From: Bacteriovoracaceae bacterium | Lineage (GTDB): Bacteria; Bdellovibrionota; Bacteriovoracia; Bacteriovoracales; Bacteriovoracaceae | DNA: 6,300 nucleotides | NCBI GenBank assembly: GCA_018060635.1 | Contig: JAGOVR010000090.1 | Span: 1-6,300, forward strand | Reading direction: 5' to 3' | Part shown: piece by piece, positions 1 through 5,248 of the stretch | How positions within the stretch are numbered: position 1 is the first letter of the stretch | Layout: every line of letters begins with the position of its first letter | Translations under genes and position numbers: made by a program | The notes under the pieces: model-generated | Databases searched by the model: none | What the model was told of the DNA's origin: nothing | Seen by the model: the letters and a program-made list of their open reading frames with translations, nothing else

Positions 1-480
1 CCTTTAGATGCTCATTTTATGGTAACAAATCCTGATTTTTTTGCTGATCAGTTTGAAAAAGTTAAAATTCATAATTTTACTTTTCATTGGGAAGCTTGCC
101 ACCATCACGATCGTATGATTCAAAAATTAAAAAACATATACCCTAGTGTAGGATTTTCTCTCAATCCTTCTACTCCTTTAAGCGTTATCCCTGACTACCT
201 TTTAAAAAAGGTAGATTTAGTTTTACTTATGTCGGTAAATCCTGGTTTTGGAGGGCAATCTTTTATCCCAGAAATTTTAGAAAAAATAAAAGAGCTAAAT
301 CAAAGAAAAAACAAAATAGGGGCCCATTTTCAAATTCAAGTAGATGGTGGTGTTACCGATAAAAATGCAAAAATTTTAATCGATGCGGGAGCACAAAACT
401 TAGTAGCAGGCTCTTTTATTTTTAAAAATTTACCTCAAGATTATTTAAATAAAGTAGAAGCTCTTAGAGCTTTTTCTTAA
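1..480 (+). CDS. rpe: Ribulose-phosphate 3-epimerase, C-terminal part (5' end outside window)
   Basis: This enzyme interconverts D-ribulose 5-phosphate and D-xylulose 5-phosphate in the cytoplasmic pentose phosphate pathway. The reading frame is open from the first base, so the gene enters from the left; 159 residues plus TAA are visible out of the usual 210-230. The first Met (codon at 19) lies inside the conserved block PLDAHFM and is not a start. Visible family signatures are DAHFM (its His, visible residue 5, corresponds to a metal ligand), FHWEA, the phosphate-loop block MSVNPGFGGQSF (visible residues 77-88), VDGGV (Asp at visible residue 115, the metal-binding catalytic acid) and VAGSFIF near the C-terminus. 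The N-terminal HxD metal site lies off-window. No key residue is missing in the visible part. The 3' end overlaps the convergent thioredoxin gene by 17 bp. The identification is very secure. Confidence 0.96.
   Translation, partial: PLDAHFMVTNPDFFADQFEKVKIHNFTFHWEACHHHDRMIQKLKNIYPSVGFSLNPSTPLSVIPDYLLKKVDLVLLMSVNPGFGGQSFIPEILEKIKELNQRKNKIGAHFQIQVDGGVTDKNAKILIDAGAQNLVAGSFIFKNLPQDYLNKVEALRAFS
456..478 (+). terminator. Terminator-like hairpin at the rpe 3' end
   Basis: The perfect arms AAGCTC (458-463) and GAGCTT (467-472) enclose a TTA loop. An outer G-T and an A-T pair can extend the stem, and a TTTCTT tract (473-478) follows. The stem lies within the last codons of rpe, and its loop is the complement of the stop codon of the convergent thioredoxin gene. 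The stem is short, so this is a candidate intrinsic terminator for rpe. In the other direction the T-rich tail is poor, so I would not claim a bidirectional terminator. Confidence 0.4.
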
Positions 481-1018
481 GTGCTCTCTCTAAAAGATCT
501 TTTACTTTTTTTGAGGTAAAATCTTCTTGTTCTTCTACTATAAAATTAACTTTTCCATGTATTAAAAAAATGGTTGTGGGAAGACGAGGTATATTTAAAA
601 GCCTAGAAAATTCACCTTTGGGATCAGCAACACTTTCAAATTTTAGCGAATACTTTTTCTCTATTTTTCTTATACTTTCTAGTGTTACATCTTCATCGCT
701 ATTAATTCCTATAATTTTCACATCCTCAGAAGCAACTTTCCCAGCTAATGCATTTAAACTAGGAAGCTCTTGTAAACAAGGAGGACACCAAGAGGCCCAA
801 AAATTTAAAATGACAACTGTGGGCAGTTTGGATTTAAAATCAATGACTGATCCCTTGGTTGTAACAAGCTTAAGTTCATTTATTTTTTTTTGAATTTGAA
901 TATTTCGTACTAAATCTTGAGGAGGAAAATCTGACCCCGATTTTTCTAAAAATATAAACAACATCAGAAAACCTGAAAATGAAAATAACAAAATTAAAAG
1001 CCAAAGATATTTTTTCAT
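464..1018 (-). CDS. TlpA/ResA-like membrane-anchored thioredoxin-fold protein
   Basis: This 184-residue protein is predicted to be a thiol-disulfide oxidoreductase facing the periplasm. Residues 1-24 are MKK followed by a long hydrophobic stretch (an uncleaved anchor or signal sequence, no lipobox Cys). A TlpA/AhpC-TSA-type thioredoxin domain follows: VVILNFWASWCPPC holds the redox pair Cys78/Cys81 (WCPPC, residues 77-81), then VKIIGINSDED, and the cis-Pro loop RLPTT (Pro147). Family members reduce apocytochrome c or other exported proteins; the partner here is unknown, and no cytochrome-maturation gene is adjacent. The frame stays open 61 codons upstream to 1201, but MKK at 1018 is the better start: it begins a typical signal anchor, a weak SD-like AAGAGAG precedes it, and the longer form would overlap the divergent pilin-like gene. 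The last 17 bp overlap rpe tail-to-tail. Confidence 0.9.
   Translation of the reverse strand: MKKYLWLLILLFSFSGFLMLFIFLEKSGSDFPPQDLVRNIQIQKKINELKLVTTKGSVIDFKSKLPTVVILNFWASWCPPCLQELPSLNALAGKVASEDVKIIGINSDEDVTLESIRKIEKKYSLKFESVADPKGEFSRLLNIPRLPTTIFLIHGKVNFIVEEQEDFTSKKVKDLLERALKKKL
931..958 (+). promoter_or_regulatory. Possible promoter for the pilin-like gene and glpK
   Basis: A -35-like CTGACC (931-936) and a -10-like TATAAA (953-958) are separated by 16 bp on the plus strand, inside the N-terminal coding part of the divergent thioredoxin gene. Transcription would start near 965, giving a leader of about 90 nt before the ATG at 1056. The intergenic gap is only 37 bp, so a promoter embedded in the neighbour is expected. 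In DNA this AT-rich such matches arise often by chance, so confidence is low. Confidence 0.22.
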
Positions 1019-1050
1019 TGCTCTCTTGGGAAACTTCTGCCAAAAATAGA

Positions 1051-1080
1051 ATCCTATGCAAAAGAGTGTACTCATTACAA
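1051..1080 (-). promoter_or_regulatory. Possible promoter for the thioredoxin-like gene
   Basis: Read on the minus strand, TTGTAA (1075-1080) and TAGGAT (1051-1056) each match the sigma-70 hexamers at 4 of 6 positions with an 18-bp spacer. Transcription would start near 1044, about 25 nt before the ATG at 1018. The elements overlap the first codons of the divergent pilin-like gene, so the two genes could interfere with each other's transcription. The call rests on sequence pattern only. Confidence 0.27.
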
Positions 1081-1241
1081 ATGAACGTGGACAGAGTTTT
1101 TTAGAATTTGTCCTACTTCTTTTAGCTCTCATGTCTATCTCTCTTTTTACGATGTATGCCATTAATGGACAAATTGGGACTCTTTGGGAATATATGGTCA
1201 ACTTGATTGTAGGTCCTGATGCCCAAGTACGTTTAAGATAA
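1056..1241 (+). CDS. Small type IVb pilin/TadE-like single-pass membrane protein
   Basis: This 61-residue protein begins with a short polar leader (residues 1-12, containing ERG) followed by GQSFLEF and an unbroken hydrophobic helix to about residue 35. Gly12 followed by Glu17 (position +5 after the Gly) matches the prepilin-peptidase signature of type IV, Flp and TadE pilins. Cleavage after Gly12 would leave a mature 49-residue protein with a basic C-terminal tail (QVRLR). The size fits Flp-type pilins better than TadE, which is usually more than 100 residues. The ATG at 1056 is the only ATG available: an in-frame TAG lies three codons upstream, and no strong SD is visible. The gene diverges from the thioredoxin gene and ends 10 bp before glpK, so the two are probably cotranscribed. 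No pilus assembly gene is in view. That the frame is real is well supported by its motif; the function is inferred. Confidence 0.72.
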   Translation: MQKSVLITNERGQSFLEFVLLLLALMSISLFTMYAINGQIGTLWEYMVNLIVGPDAQVRLR

Positions 1242-1246
1242 AGGGA
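1241..1246 (+). promoter_or_regulatory. Shine-Dalgarno site of glpK
   Basis: AAGGGA lies 5 nt before the glpK ATG and shares its first A with the stop codon of the preceding pilin-like gene. This fixes the glpK start at 1252 and suggests translational coupling between the two genes. Confidence 0.7.
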
Positions 1247-1251
1247 TTTTT

Positions 1252-2727
1252 ATGTCTTACATTTTAACTCTAGATCAAGGAACGACAGGAACAACAGCGG
1301 GACTTATTGATACAAAAACCTTTTCTTATTTTGACCAAAGTGACGAAGATTTTAAACAATTTTTCCCCCAAGCTGATTGGGTAGAGCATGATTTAGATAT
1401 TATCTGGAAAACAATAGAAAATACTGTCACTAAACTTCTTAAAAAAAATAATCTCACAGGACAAGAAATTGTAGCCATTGGAATAACTAATCAAAGAGAA
1501 ACAACCTGTGCTTTTAACAAACAAGGAAAAGCTTTAGCTCCTGCTATTGTATGGCAAGATCGTAGGACTTATGAAAAATGCCAAAGCCTTAAACAGCATG
1601 AACAAAAAATTAAAGAAAAAACGGGACTACCTCTTGATCCTTATTTCTCTGCTACTAAAATGGCTTGGCTATTAGAAAATAATACTGCCGTACAAAAAGC
1701 CTATACAGAAAAAAATCTTCTCCTAGGAACTATTGATTCTTTTCTGCTTTATAAACTGACAGGTGTCCATGCCACTGAAGGCTCTAATGCTTCTCGGACT
1801 CAACTTTTTAATATTTTAACAGGTAAGTGGGATGAAGAGCTTTGCCGTTTTTTTAAAATAGATTCTTCACTTCTTGCAGAAGTGAAGCCTTCTTTTGGAC
1901 TTTTTGGTAAAACAAAAAATTTATCTTTTTTACCTGACGGGATCCCTGTCACAGGTATTTTGGGTGATCAACAATCAGCTCTTTTTGGACAAAATGGAAC
2001 AGGAGAAGGTTCTATGAAGTGCACCTATGGCACAGGAGCTTTTCTTCTTTTAAATACTGGAACAAAACCTTATGTTTCTAACTTAGGTCTTCTCACTACC
2101 ATCTCTTATCAAACAGAAAAAGAAATCTATTATGCTTTGGAAGGAAGTTGTTATATTGCTGGAGCCGCTGTTCAGTGGTTAAGAGATAATTTAAAAATAA
2201 TTAATCATGCCAAAGAAATTGAAAATCTTGCAGAGCAGGTAATTGATCTTAACCAAATGCAAGATATTCTTTTTTTACCTTTTTTTACAGGACTTGGATC
2301 TCCTTATTGGAAATCTGAAGCTAAAGGAACTATTACAGGCCTTAGTAGAGGAACAACTTCTGCTCAGTTGGCCAGAGCTTGCCTAGAAGGAATTGCTCTT
2401 TCTATTAATGATCTCATTGAAGCTTTTCGTGCAGAAACAAAATTATCTCTATCTAGAATAAAAGTAGATGGAGGAGCCACCCAAAATAATTTACTCATGC
2501 AAATGCAAGCGGATATTTCTACAACTGATATTATTCGCCCGCACATTATTGAAACAACTTCTTATGGTGCAGGACTAGCGGCGGCGGTAGGGGCACAAAT
2601 TTTAGATATAGAACATTTACAGAAATTTTGGAAAGAAGAAAAAATTTTTAACAAAGAAACAAAATATTCTTCTTATCTTAATATTAAAAAAAATAATTGG
2701 AAAAAATTTATAGAAAAAAATTATTGA
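1252..2727 (+). CDS. glpK: Glycerol kinase (FGGY family)
   Basis: GlpK phosphorylates glycerol with ATP to sn-glycerol 3-phosphate, trapping it in the cytoplasm for lipid synthesis or catabolism. The protein is full length at 491 residues (E. coli: about 500). Visible landmarks are the N-terminal phosphate loop DQGTTGTT (residues 8-15, where E. coli has DQGTTSSR), WVEHD (43-47), ITNQRETT with the glycerol-contacting Arg82/Glu83, WQDRR with Trp101, DPYFS with Tyr131, and GDQQSALFGQ with the catalytic-base Asp239. Also present are YGTGAF (259-264), FTGLGSPYW (345-353), the FGGY signature region (363-382) and DGGA (406-409). The E. coli fructose-1,6-bisphosphate-binding Arg (GTRIP) is replaced by Gly230 (DGIPV), and no phosphorylatable loop His of the Firmicutes type is evident, so the usual regulation is probably absent. 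It follows the pilin-like gene by 10 bp and overlaps the convergent amidase gene by 7 bp. No glpF or glpD is adjacent. Confidence 0.97.
   Translation: MSYILTLDQGTTGTTAGLIDTKTFSYFDQSDEDFKQFFPQADWVEHDLDIIWKTIENTVTKLLKKNNLTGQEIVAIGITNQRETTCAFNKQGKALAPAIVWQDRRTYEKCQSLKQHEQKIKEKTGLPLDPYFSATKMAWLLENNTAVQKAYTEKNLLLGTIDSFLLYKLTGVHATEGSNASRTQLFNILTGKWDEELCRFFKIDSSLLAEVKPSFGLFGKTKNLSFLPDGIPVTGILGDQQSALFGQNGTGEGSMKCTYGTGAFLLLNTGTKPYVSNLGLLTTISYQTEKEIYYALEGSCYIAGAAVQWLRDNLKIINHAKEIENLAEQVIDLNQMQDILFLPFFTGLGSPYWKSEAKGTITGLSRGTTSAQLARACLEGIALSINDLIEAFRAETKLSLSRIKVDGGATQNNLLMQMQADISTTDIIRPHIIETTSYGAGLAAAVGAQILDIEHLQKFWKEEKIFNKETKYSSYLNIKKNNWKKFIEKNY
1865..1887. repeat. Perfect 10-bp inverted repeat inside glpK
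   Basis: CTTCACTTCT (1865-1874) and its exact complement AGAAGTGAAG (1878-1887) flank a 3-nt TGC loop. The stem has four G-C pairs and lies within codons for residues about 205-212 of glycerol kinase. No uninterrupted T-tract follows directly, so it is not a standard terminator. It may be an mRNA hairpin or a coincidence of codon choice. Confidence 0.6.
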
Positions 2728-2739
2728 AGAAAATAATTT
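2714..2739 (-). terminator. AT-only terminator-like hairpin ending the ligA-radA-amidase operon
   Basis: The perfect 8-bp arms AAATTATT (2718-2725) and AATAATTT (2732-2739) flank a 6-nt loop. The hairpin spans the stop codons of both glpK and the convergent amidase gene. Read on the minus strand it runs directly into a T-tract (seven T in a row, including three from the stem), as expected for an intrinsic terminator. The stem contains no G-C pair, so its strength is doubtful. In the plus direction the tail is not T-rich, so I see no clear glpK terminator here. Confidence 0.33.
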
Positions 2740-3863
2740 AAAATTCCTTTAAAGTAAGCTTGAGCTACCTCTTTGGTTTTAGCTGGACCCCAAAGCCATT
2801 TTATGCATTTATTTTTTTTATCTAATTCTGCACAAATTTCATTATTATCTTGATAGAAAGTCTCACCGTAAACCAGTGGCCCATGAATCATACGAGTTAA
2901 GGCTAAGTTGCGTGCTAGAATTCCACGCTCAATAAAAATAGTATTCTTCATGGCATGATTTATTAAAGGAACTGCAGGAAAGGATTTTTTAAAACTATCT
3001 GTTATCTTTTTTGCTAACTTATGTGATTTAAGAATATCATCTGTTAAGAGCAATCTTAGAAACTCATATTGCTCTTCTTCTGTGCTAAGTTCTCCCGCTA
3101 AAAAAGAACCAGGGATATAAAACATTAAAGAGTTTTTTGTAGTAGTTTGTTCGGGTCTATTTGCAGAAACATCATAATGAATAACAATAGAAAGATCAGG
3201 CTCAAATTCATTGATTTTTTGAGCACGAGCGGCGTAATCCAAAGGGAAAAACTCTTTATTTAGTAGACTCCATTCTTTTTCATATTTATCAACTAATGTT
3301 TTATTTTGTCTTTTCCATTTTTTATAAGAATCTTGATAGGCACAATCTCCTACATTTTTTTTTGTCATTAATACTTCTGCTCCTGCTTTTTTTAAGAAAC
3401 GTTCCAAGAAAAAAGCTGTCATAAGTGTCAAATCACCTTCTGCAAAACAATACTTAACCCCTTCTTCTTCAAACTCAATATATTTGCCTTCTGTTTTTGC
3501 AAGCTTTCCCCCAAAATGTCCTGGGTCTAAAGCAATTTTAAAACCTCTTAAAGGCTTTTTATAATTCTCTTTAATAGAAAATTCTTGTAACTTATCTTCG
3601 TTTTCTTGTGGAATCAAATCTAATTGAAATGTTATAGCACCACTGACATCTTTTAAAATAAACCTTTCTTCTGTTAAATCTAATAAAGGACTACTTAAAT
3701 AATTCTTTAATAAATACTTGTTTAACTTTTGAATTAATTGATCTGCTGTTTGTGTTTTTTGATACTGCTCAAAAATTAAAAAATCTTTGTCTTGAGCTTC
3801 TTGGGCTTCTTGGGCTTCAAGCAAAAAAGGGATCATTATTAGTAAAGTAAGTATTGATCTCAA
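2721..3863 (-). CDS. Exported N-acetylmuramoyl-L-alanine amidase (Amidase_3 family, divergent)
   Basis: This enzyme is predicted to cleave the bond between MurNAc and the L-Ala of the peptide stem in periplasmic peptidoglycan, using zinc. Of its 380 residues, 1-17 look like a signal peptide (Arg2, then a hydrophobic core), followed by an EAQ tripeptide repeat. Residues 25-105 form an unassigned N-terminal region. The catalytic domain starts at FKIALDPGHFGG (zinc ligand His116). Next come Glu142 in the AEGDLTLMTAFFLERFLKKAGAEVLMTK block (second ligand), IVIHYDVSAN (His229, third ligand) and GPLVYGETFY (Glu334, probable catalytic Glu). Two oddities are Asp231 where SIHxN enzymes carry Asn, and about 40 extra residues (roughly 170-210) between the TK/TR motif and the third ligand. 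Translation starts at TTG (3861-3863): an in-frame TAA lies five codons upstream and AAAGGA sits 7 nt before it. It is the third gene of an operon with ligA and radA. Confidence 0.87.
   Translation of the reverse strand: MRSILTLLIMIPFLLEAQEAQEAQDKDFLIFEQYQKTQTADQLIQKLNKYLLKNYLSSPLLDLTEERFILKDVSGAITFQLDLIPQENEDKLQEFSIKENYKKPLRGFKIALDPGHFGGKLAKTEGKYIEFEEEGVKYCFAEGDLTLMTAFFLERFLKKAGAEVLMTKKNVGDCAYQDSYKKWKRQNKTLVDKYEKEWSLLNKEFFPLDYAARAQKINEFEPDLSIVIHYDVSANRPEQTTTKNSLMFYIPGSFLAGELSTEEEQYEFLRLLLTDDILKSHKLAKKITDSFKKSFPAVPLINHAMKNTIFIERGILARNLALTRMIHGPLVYGETFYQDNNEICAELDKKNKCIKWLWGPAKTKEVAQAYFKGILNYFLQ
3792..3818 (-). repeat. Three tandem 9-bp units coding (E-A-Q)3 at the amidase signal-peptide end
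   Basis: On the minus strand the unit GAAGCCCAA occurs twice, then once more with GCT in place of GCC. It encodes EAQEAQEAQ at residues 16-24 of the amidase, right at the predicted signal-peptidase region. Each unit preserves the frame, so slippage would change only the linker length. Confidence 0.85.
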
Positions 3864-3870
3864 CGCTTTA

Positions 3871-3876
3871 TCCTTT
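3871..3876 (-). promoter_or_regulatory. Shine-Dalgarno site deciding the TTG start of the amidase
   Basis: Read on the minus strand, AAAGGA lies 7 nt upstream of the TTG at 3863, and its first base overlaps the final A of the radA stop codon TAA. No ATG is available between the in-frame stop (3876-3878) and residue 10. This site is the main support for a TTG start and points to coupled translation with radA. Confidence 0.7.
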
Positions 3877-5246
3877 TAATTTAAAATCTTAGTAAGCTCA
3901 CTCACTTTTTTAATTCCTATAATTTCTAGTTTTGATTTTTTAGCAAAATCTTGAGCTACTTTATAAGAAGTAATGAGACGTTTGTAATTCATTTGCTCCA
4001 TTTCTTTAATCCTCCCTTCCATGAAGGGAACATTACGCACTTCTCCTGTAAGCCCCACTTCTCCCACAAAAACAGTGGAAGGATCTAATGATTTATTAGA
4101 ATAAGAACCCAAAAGTGAAGCAATGATACTTAAATCTGATTCTCGTTGAGTAAGTTTTATACCACCCACCACATTGAGATAAATATCATTAAAACTTAAG
4201 GGTATTCCCATATATTTTTCAATCACAGCCACTAGCATGGCCACACGATTGGTATCAACTCCTTGAGTAGTACGCCTTGCTGTTCCAAATTTATTTTCAA
4301 CCACTAAAGCTTGGATTTCTATAAAAAGAGAACGACTGCCCTCTACAATACAAGTAAGAGATCTGCCGTAAGAATTTTCCAGTGGTGCATCTACAAAATA
4401 TTGCGATGGATTTTTAATTTCTATAAGTCCTTTATCTCCCATTTCAAAAAGACCAACTTCATTAATATTTCCGTAACGATTTTTTATGGCACGTAAAATT
4501 CGATAATGCCCAAACTCATCTCCTTCAAAATAAATAACAGTATCTACCATGTGTTCTAAAATTTTAGGTCCTGCGATATTTCCTTCTTTAGTCACATGGC
4601 CAATAATAAAACTACTCATGTTCCATGCTTTGGAATAGTTCATGACTTCGTAAGTTACTTCTCTAATTTGAGAAATCGTTCCAGGGGGAGAGGCAATTTC
4701 ATCTGATGTGGTGGTTTGAATAGAGTCTAAGATAAAAAATTTTGGTTTTATTTTTTTTATATGCGTTAAAATATTTTGCCAAATGGAATCGTTACATAGA
4801 TACAAATTATTCGCTGAAATTCCCATTCTACGAGCACGATCAGCTACTTGAGATTCGGATTCTTCTCCGCTTACATACAAAACTTTTTCCCTAGGATTAA
4901 GACTGGCAATTTTTCCAGCAACATTTAAAAGAAGAGTAGATTTTCCAATCCCTGGTTCTCCTCCAATAAGTGTTAAAGAGCCTTGAACGATACCTCCACC
5001 CATCACTCGGTCAAATTCAAAAATAGATGTTTGCATTCGTTTATGGTCTTGTGCTTCTATATCGGCAATTATTTTGGGAACACTTTCTCTTTCAAAATTG
5101 GCTTGTTTTGAGAGAGGAATATTTTTAGGTGATTCTACTTCCTCTAAAAAACTATTCCACTGATTACATTCAGGGCACTTCCCCATCCATTTAGGCGATT
5201 GATAGGTACAACTTTGGCAAACATAGATCGAAGATTTTTTGGCCAT
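3876..5246 (-). CDS. radA: DNA repair protein RadA (Sms)
   Basis: RadA is a RecA-like ATPase that helps process recombination intermediates by promoting branch migration of D-loops and Holliday junctions in the cytoplasm. At 456 residues it is full length. The domains in order are: an N-terminal four-Cys zinc finger (Cys10, Cys13, Cys24, Cys27; CQSC and CPEC); a RecA/KaiC-like ATPase core with Walker A GGEPGIGKST (95-104), VLYVSGEES (122-130) and Walker B-like FFILDSIQT (170-178); the RadA-specific KNRFG motif, present here as KNRYG (255-259); and a C-terminal Lon-like domain with FVGEVGLTGEVRNV (393-406). The ATG at 5246 has AAGGAT 5 nt upstream, lying within the last codons of ligA. The gap to ligA is 2 bp and to the amidase 12 bp. 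The only oddity is the conservative Phe-to-Tyr change in KNRFG. Confidence 0.97.
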   Translation of the reverse strand: MAKKSSIYVCQSCTYQSPKWMGKCPECNQWNSFLEEVESPKNIPLSKQANFERESVPKIIADIEAQDHKRMQTSIFEFDRVMGGGIVQGSLTLIGGEPGIGKSTLLLNVAGKIASLNPREKVLYVSGEESESQVADRARRMGISANNLYLCNDSIWQNILTHIKKIKPKFFILDSIQTTTSDEIASPPGTISQIREVTYEVMNYSKAWNMSSFIIGHVTKEGNIAGPKILEHMVDTVIYFEGDEFGHYRILRAIKNRYGNINEVGLFEMGDKGLIEIKNPSQYFVDAPLENSYGRSLTCIVEGSRSLFIEIQALVVENKFGTARRTTQGVDTNRVAMLVAVIEKYMGIPLSFNDIYLNVVGGIKLTQRESDLSIIASLLGSYSNKSLDPSTVFVGEVGLTGEVRNVPFMEGRIKEMEQMNYKRLITSYKVAQDFAKKSKLEIIGIKKVSELTKILN

Positions 5247-5248
5247 TT

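Noticed and set aside
570..893. 107-codon plus-strand open frame
   Set aside because: It lies wholly antisense to the thioredoxin domain (it covers the reverse of the WCPPC region), with no recognisable motif and no clear ribosome-binding site.
1026..1052. TTGGGA and TAGAAT as a promoter for the pilin-like gene
   Set aside because: The spacer is only 15 bp, and the -10 would put the transcription start at or past the ATG at 1056.
876..1061. 61-codon minus-strand open frame
   Set aside because: It is an alternative frame of the thioredoxin N-terminal region and has no family resemblance.
1019..1201. Upstream extension of the thioredoxin-like protein to a Met at 1201
   Set aside because: The extra 61 residues lack a domain and are antisense to the well-motivated pilin-like gene. 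The MKK-plus-hydrophobic start at 1018 is a typical signal anchor.
2364..2546. 60-codon minus-strand open frame inside glpK
   Set aside because: It is antisense to the conserved FGGY region of glycerol kinase, a shadow of strong coding constraint on the other strand.
4311..4496. 61-codon plus-strand open frame inside radA
   Set aside because: It is antisense to the RadA core, with no motif and a composition typical of a chance frame.
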